Assembly (NCBI RefSeq): GCF_000247815.1 | Contig: NC_021677.1 | Coordinates: forward strand, 59,459,762-59,523,761 | From: Ficedula albicollis | Taxonomy: Eukaryota; Chordata; Aves; Passeriformes; Muscicapidae | DNA: 64,000 nucleotides | Direction: 5' to 3' | Shown: one piece after another, positions 11,801 to 23,540 of the stretch | Position numbering within the stretch: position 1 is the stretch's first letter | Layout of the letters: each line of letters begins with the position of its first letter | The notes under the pieces: model-generated | Told to the model about the DNA's origin: nothing | Seen by the model: only the letters and a program-made list of their open reading frames with translations | The model's database searches: none | Position numbers and translations under genes: made by a program

Positions 11801-14800
11801 AGGTACTTTGGGGTGAAAAGAAGACAAGTATTTTGGTGAGGGAAGGGTGAGGGAAGGGAAAGTGGAATTTTTATTTCCAAGAGGGATCAGTTTATGACAG
11901 TTGTACAAAACAAGGTTTGTATCACTGCTTTAGCCATCTCAAACTTATGTTTCACAGTGTAGAGTGAAGAAATAAATGATCATGTTTATATATGACTTCA
12001 CACAGCAGATTAAGAGGTGGAAATCCCAGTCATGGGAAATTGGGGAAATCTACTCCCAGTATTAGAAGTGGGACTTAAATATATACATCATGCAAAAGTG
12101 GCCTTTTTTAGTCTCCTGGGTATCTCTGGAGGTTTTCTGTCCTCACAAGCCATAGTTTAGGATTTCCCATGAAGAAACACTGTTTAAGCTGCACTCAAGC
12201 ATGCTGGAATGCTTCTCCAAACATTTCCATAGATCTGCTGGACCAAATACACTCTCCATGGAATAAGTTTCAAAAGGAGCTGCAAAATAATTACCAGGAG
12301 CCAAATCAGTTTCCACAGAAGAAGCAGGAAAATAACTGAACTCCATGGAGAATCCAAGATTCCTCTACAACAACCTGTCCTGCCATCATCTTGCCAGCCT
12401 GAACTTCTCCCCAGTGGGGATATGCAAAGAAATTTGTAGCTGATACTTGCACCAGTGCTGTCCCACAGAGGATCTGAAAGCCTAACACGCCTTTCTGAGG
12501 GACAGACATCCACCACTCAACAAACCCCAAGCTCTCCAGCCTTGCAGAAGTGCTAGACAGGCCTTGGAGCCTCTCTGGGTTGGAAGGATTTCTTACATAA
12601 GGCTGATGACTTTGGCACGGGGAGCCCACAAACTTTTCCAGGCACTGCTGTGTCACTGCTGACCGTAATTCCTCTAAATCTATTCCTTGAAATAGTCTGC
12701 TGTACAATGGTGGGGAGGGGCTGGTGCCAAGCAGGACAAAAACTGGATGTCAAAATGTGTCTTTCCTTGACCAAATCACAGGGATTTTATAATAATGACA
12801 GTGAGTCGCAGCCTGAAAACCATGACTCCCATAGCACTTTCCTCCTCTGCAGCCATATTACTTTACAAATATAACTAATTGTATTTTAACTTTCTAATTG
12901 TTATTTACAAATAACAATTAGAGAGGCTTCATGGCTCTATGATTTCATCTTCATTAAGATGACTTACTGGAGCTGAAATATTTTTTCGTGCCAGTATTTA
13001 TCTTAATTAGCCTTAATAACAGTAGTAAAATGTTGATGCTTCACATCTTCACAATGAAGCAAGCAGAATCAGTGACTAAGTTTGCTGCTTCACATCTTCA
13101 CAATGAAGCAAGCAGAATCAGTGACTGCTCTGAGAATTATGCACTGAGAATTGCTTACAGATGACAAATGGTTTTGTGCTGGCCAAGTGGAACAGAACAG
13201 GTTTGAATTGATTTGCATTTTAGTAATTCAAATCCGGTTTGTAGCTGAGCCTGTTTGGGGAAGGTAGAGAAGCTGGGAAGAGGCTCAGCTTGGGTTTGGC
13301 TGTTGGGAATACATGTTCCTCCAGGTGATACCTCTAGGGTGGAACTCCCTGTGGGTTGTTAACTGAATATTCCCTGCTCAAGTCCAGTTTGGGTTAACAT
13401 TACAAAGATATTACTTGTGGCTTTGCTAACCCCAGATAAGAGCACAAGGACGTGCTTTGTACCAAGGGTGAGAGTCCCTTTGCCAACTCAATGCCAGCAG
13501 CAGAAAAAGAAACAGCTGTTGGACATCTATCTATCCATGAGGACAAACCTGCCCACTGCTGCCCCATTTCCAGAGCTCTTGGATAACAAAGAACACAAAT
13601 CTTGCACATTAATCTATATAGTACAGGGTACTGCAGGACTTGAAAAGAGATCCAGGCGATGCGGTACACCTGCATCATGATGACAATACTGTGTGGGACC
13701 AAGCAAGTGCTCTCTCTAGGCTGGGGGTTGGTTGTTGACATCTGAAGGATCAAACAAAATGACCCACACAGAACAGTGAGTGTGAGGTGCTAAGAGGATC
13801 AGACTGCTTGAAATAAGCTTTGGTCCACTGGTTTCCAGCATAGAAGGTTCTGGTTTTGGCATGTGCCAGTGGATTCTCATCAGCCACGTGTTTTTTAAGT
13901 GGAGGAAGCTCCTGAAGCCATTCAAAAGTGAGGTAGGGATTGCAGCTATTCTCTTTGTATGATTGCAGGTATCTGTAATTGAAAGGAAATATTTATTAGG
14001 TTATAATCACACTCTGTAGAAATACAGGGAATTACAATAACCCAGATAATAATGGTTGTGCGGTTATAGGGGCCCACTGTGCTCTGCTTTTTGTGCTTTG
14101 GGAGTTTGGGTATAATTCCAAGATAATGCAATACAATTTAACATTGCTCCCCACATTATTTCATTTACCTGTACGTGCAGCAGTTGAACTGGGATTGATA
14201 TGCAGTAAGGGGGAAAAAATAACCTGCTCTGATGGTAATTCACCTCAATCACAGAATCACAGAATGATTCACTTCAATTCCAGTGTGTCATTTGACAGGC
14301 CAGGATATTTGTATCATATTTATTGCATATATAAGTTTATTGCAGCAATAAGAGAATTACCCAGCCTCAACCTAATGCTATGGAGCTGAGAGTCTCAACT
14401 ACAGCAAAAAAGTCACCTTAAAGTACTCAATATAAAACATATCGATGAATTCATTAGGCTGTTCCATTTTACACTGGCAAAGGCAATTTTAACTTGTTAA
14501 TTTTCTCCTTCTTTCTCCCCCCTTATCTTCAGGCAAACAGTCTGACAGGAAATACTTTTCCTACTATCGAGTGCTTGTGGCCATTTGGATTCTTTTTGGC
14601 CTTGCCTGGATTGCTCTGCTGTTTAATTTATTGACAACAGTACTAGAAGATACTGAAAAAATAATTGTCAAGGATCTCCAGCAAATTGGAAAGGTGAGTA
14701 AGGACAAAGTAGAAAGCCAGCAAAGAAGATACTGGCCTGTTCAATTTATTCCAGAAGAAGAACTGCTACCACCACGTGCTGGAGGGGATGCACATAAAAT

Positions 14801-14891
14801 GGAGTCATTAACAGCAGATTCTGAACACACAAAAAATGAAAAAAAAGTGTTTTCTAATAGCAAAACTAATGCTATAACTTGTGAGAATTGA
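5678..14891 (+). CDS. KCNK16: TALK-type two-pore potassium channel, five exons
   Basis: Joining 5678-5872, 7843-7963, 9716-9882, 11435-11603 and 14533-14891 gives one frame of 336 residues plus stop. All introns are GT-AG, with phases 0, 1, 0, 1. The protein is a K2P leak channel subunit, which works as a dimer in the plasma membrane to pass background K+ current. In order it shows M1 (about 6-29), an extracellular cap with glycosylation sequons at N51 (NFT) and N80 (NES), pore 1 with TIGYG at 104-108, M2 (about 117-137), M3 (about 166-188), pore 2 with TIGFGDYVVG at 209-218, M4 (about 231-255) and an 80-residue cytoplasmic tail. The run from SEGIYFAFITLSTIGFGDYV into M4 'AIWILFGLAW' is closest by eye to human TALK-1 (KCNK16) rather than KCNK17 or KCNK5. 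R230 aligns with the arginine that confers external-pH sensing in the TALK group (TASK-2 R224). Oddities are a cap with no cysteine and a strong donor site inside exon 5. KCNK17-like or an unnamed avian paralogue remain alternatives. Confidence 0.88.
5873..7842 (+). other. Intron 1
   Basis: Phase 0 intron of 1970 bases with a GTGAGT donor and a TTTCTCTCCCAG acceptor. Short A runs occur near 6660 and 7004. No embedded gene or identifiable repeat was recognised. Confidence 0.85.
7843..7963 (+). CDS. KCNK16: KCNK16-like exon 2 (second cap helix, pore helix 1)
   Basis: Encodes residues 66-105 plus the first base of glycine 106. It contains the second cap helix, the NES sequon at 80-82, the SNWDFSNSFFFAGTVVSTI pore helix and the start of the first filter. 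The split of the filter glycine codon (G|GC) across the intron is the conserved phase-1 junction of many K2P genes. The donor is GTAGGT. Confidence 0.88.
7964..9715 (+). other. Intron 2
   Basis: Phase 1 intron of 1752 bases, GTAGGT donor and a T-rich TTTTTTTATAG acceptor. It contains a 63-bp tandem duplication at 8786-8911 and otherwise nothing recognised. Confidence 0.85.
8786..8911. repeat. Two-copy tandem repeat, 63-bp unit
   Basis: Copies at 8786-8848 and 8849-8911 each begin GGTTCTGACCCATC and end GACAGTTTGTACA. They differ at only two positions. The repeat lies in intron 2. Confidence 0.95.
9716..9882 (+). CDS. KCNK16: KCNK16-like exon 3 (filter 1, M2)
   Basis: Completes glycine 106, then encodes residues 107-161: the YG of filter 1, M2 (GQIFCVFFALFGIPLNIVFL) and the cytoplasmic M2-M3 loop, which is lysine-rich (KKLGKFLYEKGMRK). 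FGIPLN is a K2P M2 signature. The exon ends AAG|GTAATA in phase 0. Confidence 0.88.
9883..11434 (+). other. Intron 3
   Basis: Phase 0 intron of 1552 bases, with a GTAATA donor (weaker than the others) and a TTATTTTTCAG acceptor. No repeat or embedded gene was recognised. Confidence 0.85.
11435..11603 (+). CDS. KCNK16: KCNK16-like exon 4 (M3, pore 2)
   Basis: Encodes residues 162-217 plus the first base of glycine 218. It contains M3 (FLTLLFFLATGILVFLCLP), the extracellular EGWSYSEGIYFAF segment and the second filter TIGFG at 209-213 followed by DYVV. EGWS and the ITLSTIGFGDYVV run are shared with human TALK-1. The donor is GTAAGA. Confidence 0.9.
12893..12922. repeat. Perfect inverted repeat, 14-bp arms
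   Basis: TCTAATTGTTATTT is followed by a two-base spacer and then its exact reverse complement, giving a 30-base near-palindrome. It is AT-rich, lies in intron 4 and is surrounded by several TAAT/ATTA words. Confidence 0.9.
13037..13126. repeat. Two-copy repeat, 49-bp period
   Basis: A 41-base stretch starting TGCTTCACATCTTCACAATG occurs at 13037 and again at 13086 with no difference seen, separated by an 8-base spacer. Located in intron 4. Confidence 0.93.
14249..14290 (-). mobile_element. Possible CR1 3' tail remnant
   Basis: CACAGAATCACAGAATGATT is the reverse complement of a CR1-like terminal 'attctgtgattctgtg' repeat. Only about 40 bases resemble CR1, so this may be a remnant or coincidence. 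Confidence 0.4.
14533..14891 (+). CDS. KCNK16: KCNK16-like exon 5 (M4 and C-terminal tail)
   Basis: Completes glycine 218 and encodes residues 219-336 to a TGA stop. M4 is VLVAIWILFGLAWIALLFNL. The tail carries charged sequence (LEDTEKIIVKDLQQIGK) and then 65 residues without a recognised motif, ending ITCEN. R230 in the SYYRVLVAIW run aligns with the TALK external-pH arginine. At residue K271 the DNA reads AAG|GTGAGTA, a full donor consensus in phase 0, so the last 65 residues could be isoform-specific. Confidence 0.85.
14691..14700 (+). promoter_or_regulatory. Consensus splice donor inside exon 5
   Basis: AAGGTGAGTA matches the vertebrate donor consensus at every core position and cuts after codon 271. 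If used, the tail after DLQQIGK would come from a downstream exon not identified here. Mammalian TALK-1 is known to have C-terminal splice variants, which makes the site plausible but does not prove use. Confidence 0.45.
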
Positions 14892-14951
14892 ATTTTTCAT
14901 TGGAGAATTGCTAGTTAATTATTCTAAAGAAATAATTTTATTTCCCATAGA

Positions 14952-14957
14952 AATAAA
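14952..14957 (+). terminator. Polyadenylation signal of the KCNK16-like gene
   Basis: AATAAA occurs 61 bases after the stop codon, implying a very short 3' UTR if used. A second AATAAA near 15456 could serve a longer form. Confidence 0.6.
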
Positions 14958-14959
14958 AT

Positions 14960-17455
14960 TTCTCCTACCTTTTGCTGAGATATGACCTTTTAGAACTCAA
15001 GACTCACAGTTACACAAAGCCTGAATATTAATGGTAAGAAATTTGCTCCTCAGTTTGCAGCTAGGTTGTGCTGACAGCCTGAGAAGTGCACTTGCTTTGT
15101 AAGGTGTTTTTAAGGTGCTTTCACAAAAATGCAGAGGAGGGGCATGGAAGAGCTTGCTGGGCTCTGTCTGGATTTTGCAGCTTGCAAGAAATCATGTCTC
15201 TTCCAGGAACTGACATGCACAAGCTTTTCTGGGGCATTGCACAGCACTTTTGGAAGAAGGAATAAGGGTATATAACTGAACAGATGCCTGACTTGAGCCA
15301 TCATATTAAATAAGGTGTTATAGTTTGAAAGACATGTTTAAATGACAAGACCTGAGCTCAGTTCAGAGACACTAGAGGCATCTAATGGACAGGGTTATGA
15401 AAAGGTTAGCATGTTAGAAATGATTGATTCTACCTCTTCCTGTTTTATACTAAGATGAATAAAGGCAATTTCAGCTTTTATCCCTGTGGCTCTGAAAAAC
15501 CTTTCTGATGGTGTTTATAAAGAACACATAAACTCCTGTCTTTAATTCAATTTTTATAATCCTTTTATTCTGTAAGTTTTTAATAAGAACAGAGACCAAT
15601 TTGAAGGGAGGAGTCCTTGCTGCTATATTTTGATTCCATAGGAGCTATGAAGACATTTAGCAATGATCCTATGGTGCTGTTGCTTTCCAAGGGTGATCAG
15701 TGTTTAAACTTTCAACCAGGTGAAAAAAAAAAAGTCAGATCTGGACACTGTTTTCCAGATGTGCCGTCTGGCCTGCAGGCCACCTCTGGGTGAAGCCTGT
15801 GACCTTCAGAGGGTGGATCTCTGTGTCACAGGCTTTCTGTGTGCCAAAAAATGCATGAAAAGCCAAGCCTGAGGAGCTGGCAAAGCAGCTGGGGCAGACA
15901 CTGTCATAGAGGTGAAACATCCCATGTGTGTTTATGGCCACACCAAAGTCAGACCAGCCCAGCACCATCTCTGGCTATGCCTGATGTGTCCCCCAGCAGT
16001 GTAAGGAGCAGGCAGCTCTGGGGGTCAACCCCTCTGCCAACCATGCCTGATGTGTCCCCCAGCAGTGCAAGGAGCAGGCAGCTCTGGGGGTCAACCCCTC
16101 TGCCAGCAGCTGGTGGCACAAGCTGCCCATGCAGGAGGTGGGGTCTCTGTACATCAAAATCCATGGACTTGCCCAAATGCTGAGCTCACATCAGCACCCA
16201 CAGGACCCCCAAGGCAGCTTTAGAACACCAGGTCCCTCACTCTGACAGTGCTGAACCTGTCACCTGAGAGATTATTGTGAACCCCTCAAGCTCCTGTTTT
16301 GTCAGAATGAATAATAGTTCTTTTCTCTGGGTGTTATTTACAGCATGACCAGTCCATGCCAGAGTTATTCCTGTATGAAAGGGAGAATAAATTACAGCTA
16401 TAAAGCAATTTCAGGTAATAAAGATGAAGTCAGCCTTGAAGTTGGATTCATAACTTTTTCAGTCAAACAGAACTATGCTTCTTGCCAAAGCAATTCTGCT
16501 GTTTCAAGACCTGGCATGTAGACCTGGCTAAATATGTACTTTCTTTCCCTCCACAAATTATTTTCCAGTGTTACTCTCAAGGCTGACTTCTCACCTCATA
16601 TGTCTCACTGTCAGTAAGTGTTTCTGAGGCAGCAGGAACAGGATCTGACTGAAATCAAGGAAGGTAGCAGGGGTATCATAGGACACAGAGACCCTTGTAC
16701 AAGCCAGAATCCTATTCCTGTCACTGGACAGGACCAGAGCCAGGCAGAGAAAGCAGCTGGATGTTCCCAGACAGGGATCTCTTCACCTCTCTGGTTTCCC
16801 CTCTCACTGAGCATTAACATTATTATTTTCCAAGCATCTTTTTTTTTTTTTCCCAGTCCTTCCTAGAAGGATCATAAACCCCACTCCCAGTCTAATGTAG
16901 GGACTCTCAGGACTGGTTTAGGGGGTAAGATAGTCGTGCCTTGGGGTGCAATAGTCATTTTGCACAGTCTCTTATAATTCCTTCCAGGCCAGTTGCTGAT
17001 GTCTGACAACACCCATTGCTAGCAGAGGGTTTCTTCAGCTTCTTCCCACTACTCCCTGTTGTGACAAATAACACAACTCAGCCCTGGAACAAGCTGCCAA
17101 TGTCCTATTGTAACACAGAGTAACCAAAGATGCCTTTTTTTAGACATTTCAGGAAGGGCAAGAGAGACATCCCATGGACTCTGACTGTAAACAGCAAGCA
17201 CAGAGCCAGGCAGTGGCTCTTGGAACAAAACAGGGCAAATTCTCATTCCTTTCCCTGGTGGGTGTTTAACAGTGAGCCTTGAAACCCAAGCACTTCCCAC
17301 TTCCAGGAGTCCCTCTGTCCTGTGTAGTTATTGCCATGGGGTGCAGGCATTTTATCTCATTCCTCCTGCATGCTCCAGGGTGGCACAGAGGGACTGGAAA
17401 AGCCACCCAAGGCAAGAGGATCAGGAAACATTAGCCAGGAATCACCACTGTGGGG
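14960..17455. other. Intergenic sequence after the channel gene
   Basis: No exon or RNA gene can be supported. It holds a 66-bp tandem duplication at 15978-16109, a 13-base A run near 15723 and a T run near 16840. Open frames overlapping the duplication are chance products of it. Confidence 0.6.
15978..16109. repeat. Two-copy tandem repeat, 66-bp unit
   Basis: Copies at 15978-16043 and 16044-16109 begin TGCCTGATGTGTCCCCCAGC and differ at only a few positions. Confidence 0.95.
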
Positions 17456-17538
17456 CTGTCCTGTAACTGCACCACTTAATTAGTGGCTTGTTTTTATTTT
17501 TTCCTGTTTTCACTCAGAGTCAGGATTAAAAACATGAA

Positions 17539-17578
17539 NNNNNNNNNNNNNNNNNNNNNNNNNNNNNNNNNNNNNNNN
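17539..17578. other. Assembly gap (40 Ns)
   Basis: A run of 40 Ns inside the solo LTR. The true gap length is unknown. Confidence 0.99.
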
Positions 17579-17607
17579 ATGTAGCCCATAGGGTAGCACT
17601 AATTATT

Positions 17608-18707
<1,100 letters not shown>

Positions 18708-18753
18708 TAACTGTAAATGCCAGCCTGGGAACACAGAAAACATATTTGCAAGG

Positions 18754-18756
<3 letters not shown>

Positions 18757-18792
<36 letters not shown>
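18757..18792. repeat. Poly-A tract, 36 bases
   Basis: A pure A run shortly after the solo LTR flank. It may be a retroposon tail or simple-sequence expansion; no target duplication was found. Confidence 0.9.
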
Positions 18793-18795
<3 letters not shown>

Positions 18796-19963
18796 CTCAG
18801 GAGAAACTCAGCTGCTGTGAGGAAGAAGGCTGCCCATTCATAAATCCTCTCTCCTGCAGAAGGGTCTTAGCTTTGCTCCTTGTGCCCTCCAGTGGCTGTG
18901 TGCTGCAGACCTGTCCCTTCACATCCCTGCCAGCTTTGGGCAGCTTTTCTCCACCTCCCACAGTGCAGCTCCCTTTTGTCGGTGGGAACCAGAGGACACC
19001 GCCCTGCATTTCTATCCAGTTCACACGAGGCTAAAAAAATGCCTCATTCTCCAGCAAGAGGTGGGGATGAGCACCTCAGATGGTCCAGCTGAGGTCCCTG
19101 CCTTGTGCCCACGCTGAGACAGCTCTGTGCAGGCCAGCTGAGGATGTGGTGGCTTTTTTGTCACCAAACCATCACGAGAAGGATCCTCACTGGCAGCACA
19201 CATGGTGGGGAGCACACAGAAACTTCCCATGCACAAATTCTGTTTCAGGGTCAAGGCACGAATTCCCACCCCCTATCCCACAGGGAAAGGGTTTGCTCTG
19301 AAAAAAAATGTGCAAAAAGGCAAGTTTGTGTGCAGGGTCTGGGCCCTGGAGGGCAGGCAGTGCCTCATGCAGCACCAGGGGTGGAGATAGGAGCTGCAGA
19401 TATGGGGAAGGAAGAACCAGCACCGAAGGGTGTGTGGTCCTCTCTGCTGGGAAAGCTGCAAGCCAGGGTGGGAGAAGGATTTTTTTGGATGTGATATTGT
19501 TCCTCGTTCTTAAGCTGAACGATAAATCTGTCTCCAGAAGGGCTTAGGCACAGTAACAAATCTCTCCAGGGCTGGAGCAAGCATTTTCCAGCATTATCAT
19601 CCTCAGAGCATCGCACAGAAGCAGCAGAAATTGTCCTCACGTCACCCCTGGAAGGGGGAATTGTTGATTCCTGTGCAGCTAACAGGGCCCCAGAGAAAAT
19701 TCAGTGTATCCCAAACTCATGCATCAGACCTCTGGCTCTCTCAGCCAGGACCAGGTGTCCTGGTGTTGCTTACTGATAAACTAGGCACAGACAGTGGCTC
19801 TGTTGTTGAGGTTAAAAAAAATTGGACTTGAACTGAGAGCAGAATTAGAGCAGAGATCCTACTCCACATCTGGAGATTTAAAATAATCCCAAGGTTTTTA
19901 ATTCATGAGTATAAGCCAAGCTTTGCTGTTCTTCTGCACGTTCTCCTTGCCCAAGGGACAAAA

Positions 19964-20097
19964 ACCAGGAATAAATCCGTTCCAAAATCCGTTCTGTCAC
20001 TTGTGCCAAGTGACAGAGTGACAGAAATCCTCGAAACCAGGAATAAATCCGTTCCAAAATCCCTGTTGTGCCAAGTGACAGAGTGACAGAAATCCTC
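19964..20097. repeat. Two-copy tandem repeat, about 72-bp unit
   Basis: ACCAGGAATAAATCCGTTCC starts both copies (19964 and 20036). The second copy lacks about ten bases in the middle. The first copy contains the small inverted repeat GTCACTTGTGCCAAGTGAC. Confidence 0.92.
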
Positions 20098-22834
20098 TGG
20101 AGACCAAGCAGAAGGGTTCTCCACTGGCAGATCTGCACGGCCTGCAGCCTTTTCTGGGAGCTGCTCAAAGCCCTCCCTGTGACCCATTCCCACTGTGCCA
20201 CACAGGGAAATCCAATTTTCACAGAGCAGCCTCCTGTGCAGCTGCCAGCTCTCCCACTGCAGCTTGTTTTCAAATGGGAAACATTTCCAAGGCAAGCCAA
20301 ATACTTTCCAATACATTAAACCAGTTGCTGAAGAACTCCAGGAGTAGGATTGTGAAATATATTATCTGGGATTAAATGGCACCAGCATGTTCCTGCATTC
20401 AGTCTCTGCTGCTCCTCATGCGTCACCCACATCTTTGCTGCCAGCTAGGAAACAGTGTGCACTTCTGCACTTGAAACCAAGGAAAAGCCACAAGGAATTA
20501 TGTTTCCCCTCAGAAATTCAATTGCCTCCAGAGAGAACAGGAGAAACTGCACTTTGATCTGTCTTTAATTAGTATATGAGCTGTTAGGGATCGTTTGAGG
20601 TCTCCCTCAATTAATATCCAGTTCATTTGGAGAGATTATTTTTTCTTCTGGAAGGAGAAGCACTCCTCAAAGCAGCAGAACACCTTGGCTAATGTAGCAT
20701 CACACAGCCAGTGGGATATATTTTTTTTTACAGCAATTGCTAAGCATGGGCCACCCACATGCTGTTTTCCACTCTGTCACACTTGGACTTGTTCTTTCTC
20801 GCCTGACTCGTGACCAAAAGGCTGGATCCAGCTCAGAACTGGTTTAACAAACATCACTAATCACTCTACAAAGGCTTGCTTGTAATCCATCCCTCATGAT
20901 CACACCCAAAGAAACAAACCCCCTGGGTTTTGGTGCCAGCCAAGTGCCTGGTACCATTGCAGCAGGATTCCAAGTGGTGTTGAACACAGATTGCACACCA
21001 GATATCACACTGTGAGGACAGGGGATCCTTTGGGATCCTCACATGCATGTCTGAGCACCAGCCTGGGACAACACTGACTTTGCTACATCACAAGTAAAGT
21101 CAATATTTAGCTGTTCTGTGGCTAAAAAGTTGGGGGGAAGCAAAAATGCTGCCTGAAAAAAGAGCCTTGCCCATGCTCTTGCATCCCTGCAGCCAATCTC
21201 ACCTCCAACCCAGAACAGGAACTCAAATCTGCTTAGAAAACTCACCATTTCCTATCACAAGTGGTTCTGGACTCAACTAGGGTAATTCTCAACCATGGGT
21301 TTGGAAAGGCTCATTATGCTGGGTTAAAATTAGGGCAATTATTGAATCCATTTGATTACCAGTCTGACATGATTTAGGAGACATGCCTCCCGAATAAACA
21401 CTATCCAAATTTCTCACTCAATTACTCTTACATTTGTGGTTGGAAATTATGTATGTATTTAGTGGTGAGATGCTGAAGCATGAAATAATACATCCCCAGA
21501 AAGAGAGATACCCTGATAAGCAGAACAATAACAACAAGATGAGTCATTGAAAAATGAAGGGAGGTACAATTCACAATTTAAGTTGATGGCTTCCTTGAGA
21601 AGGACTAGCCAGGAAGATGCTGATGTTCTCAAAGAACAAATGTGGTTTGAGGTGAATCCAGCTTCTCAAAGTAAAAGATGACTGTTCATCTTTTGGCATG
21701 GAGAAAATCATGCATCAAGACCAGAAAAGAGCATAAGTCAGAATTTGTGCTGAAAGTGTCCCAGAAATCACCATTCCCTTGATTTAAATGACTCATTGAA
21801 TGCTTTAAAAGCAAGGTTAAGGTCTTAAATTTAAAATGGCTTTGGAGATTTACTGGAAACCAAGGGTGAAACCTAAGCAGGTTTCATCTGTCTATTCTCA
21901 ACTTCAGAAGTCCAGGCATTAATCTCAAATACAAATATGCACTGCCTGAGAATTAGAAAGATACAAGAAGCCCAGTATGGGAACCTTCCAGTTGCTGGAC
22001 ACCAATTCTCCCTATCCAAGCAGTCTGCCTCTTCACAAAGCATGCAGAAGCTATTCAGCATCTGTTGTACAAGTCTGTTGCAAATCAGTTGTGATCTGTA
22101 TATTGCCCCAAAGTAGATATAAATCAATTAGAGATCAATGCCAATCTCTGCAGAACTTCAGCCACTTTTCCAATTGCCAGTATAAAAGTCCAACATGTAA
22201 AATTTTTTAATATGTTTTTTTCCTTTCTTCCTTTTTTTCCTGATTTCTTTCTTCTTACAGCCTTCAAGCTGGTGATGGGATGAAGAATGGAAGCAGCAGA
22301 GTCCCAGAAATGCATGGGCAGCTCCTGGAGAACATGGCCCAGCAAAAAGGCCAAAGTGCTTAAAGGCTGAGTGTAATAACAACAGTGGTAGCACAATTGG
22401 GTGATGCCAAATAGCCAAAAATTGCCAGGGGGAAACAAAAAGGAGGAATTTCCAGCAGTGGTTGTACAAGTCTATTTCTTGCCTGCAGCAGGTCTCTGAG
22501 CAAAAGCCTCAACAGGAGCTGCCCACACTTTTTGCTCAAACTTGGGTCATTTTTAGGGCTGGGGTTTGGTAACAACACTTCCCAGTCATCATCTCACAGG
22601 TCTCTGCAGGGGCTGAGCCTGCCCTTGGCAAACCAAACCGGTGAAGGTGGAAAACATCCTCTAGGGATGTCAAGGGAGAAGCAGGATTTTGGTGCATGAA
22701 ATTTGCACGCTGGCACTGGTAGTGTGAACAGTGCTCAGCCATAGGAGTGGGAAGAGCTTTGGTGTGGCAGCCAGGGTTTGCCTTCCAGCTGCTCTCTGGG
22801 AGGTTAAAACATGACAGGAAATTTCCACACAGAC

Positions 22835-22948
22835 CCCTGCTTTGGCACATGGTTTTCTCGGTGGATATGGTTCAAGGACAAAACCAGACAACCCTGCTTT
22901 GGCACATGGTTTTCTTGGTGGATATGGTTCAAGGACAAAACCAGACAA
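22835..22948. repeat. Two-copy tandem repeat, 57-bp unit
   Basis: CCCTGCTTTGGCACATGG begins both copies at 22835 and 22892; they share the following 'ggatatggttcaaggacaa' run and differ at very few positions. Confidence 0.94.
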
Positions 22949-23221
22949 TTCAAACTCATGCTAAAACCCTTAAAGCCCACATTTACTTGACACAGGCCAA
23001 AAAGCAGAGCAGTGAGTTACAGAAATGAGAAATGCTGTCACTCCCCCACCACCAAGGCCATTTGTCATGTGTGGTGACAGCAGGGTGAGGAGAGGTGGCA
23101 TCAAGAAGGACAGACAGAGCACTCTCTCCTGTGGGATTATGGATAGTGGGGATTTTTTGGGATCAGCCTACATGATAGGCAAACCCCCTTTATGCACAGG
23201 TGACCACCAGCTGAGACAAAA

Positions 23222-23540
23222 AGTGCATTGTGGCTGTAGAGGGGCTTTTTAAAAGGACATGGAGGGACAGGAGAAGGGGAAATGGGGTTCAAACTGTCAG
23301 AGGGCAGGGTTAGGTTAGATATTAGAAAGAAATTTTTCCCTGATAAGGTGCTGAGGTCCTGGCACAGTTGCCCTGAGGATCTGTGAGTGCCCCATCCCAG
23401 CCCTTTTCCAGGCCAAGCTGGAGCTTGGAGCAGCCTGGTCTAGTGGGTGTCCCTGCCCATGGCAGGGGTTGGGAACAGGATGGTCTTTTAGGTCCTTTCC
23501 AATCCAAGCCACTCCGTGTTTTTGGATTCTGTAAAGTCAC
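23222..23540 (+). mobile_element. CR1 LINE, truncated 3' portion
   Basis: The longest CR1 piece in the window. It contains 'ttagatattagaaagaaa', 'tgccccatcccag', 'tgtccctgcccatggcagg' and the ending 'ggtcctttccaatccaagcc', all in the usual CR1 order. The terminal tail repeat is degraded. There is no intact reverse transcriptase. Confidence 0.88.

Larger units (their letters stand above)
11604..14532 (+). other. Intron 4
   Basis: Phase 1 intron of 2929 bases, with a GTAAGA donor and a pyrimidine-rich CTTATCTTCAG acceptor. It contains a perfect inverted repeat (12893-12922), a 49-bp tandem repeat (13037-13126) and possibly a short minus-strand CR1 tail near 14249. Overlapping minus-strand open frames at 12143-12774 have no recognisable domain. 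Confidence 0.85.
18793..23221. other. Intergenic sequence, no gene recognised
   Basis: Only short, mutually overlapping open frames are present. Two tandem duplications (19964-20097 and 22835-22948) are listed separately. The AT-rich part at 20560-20730 has several TAAT/ATTA words and could be conserved non-coding DNA, but I cannot test that. Confidence 0.55.

Noticed and set aside
12143..12774. Cluster of minus-strand frames in intron 4, considered as retroelement remnant
   Set aside because: Several overlapping frames of 67-133 residues but no retroviral or LINE motif recognised.
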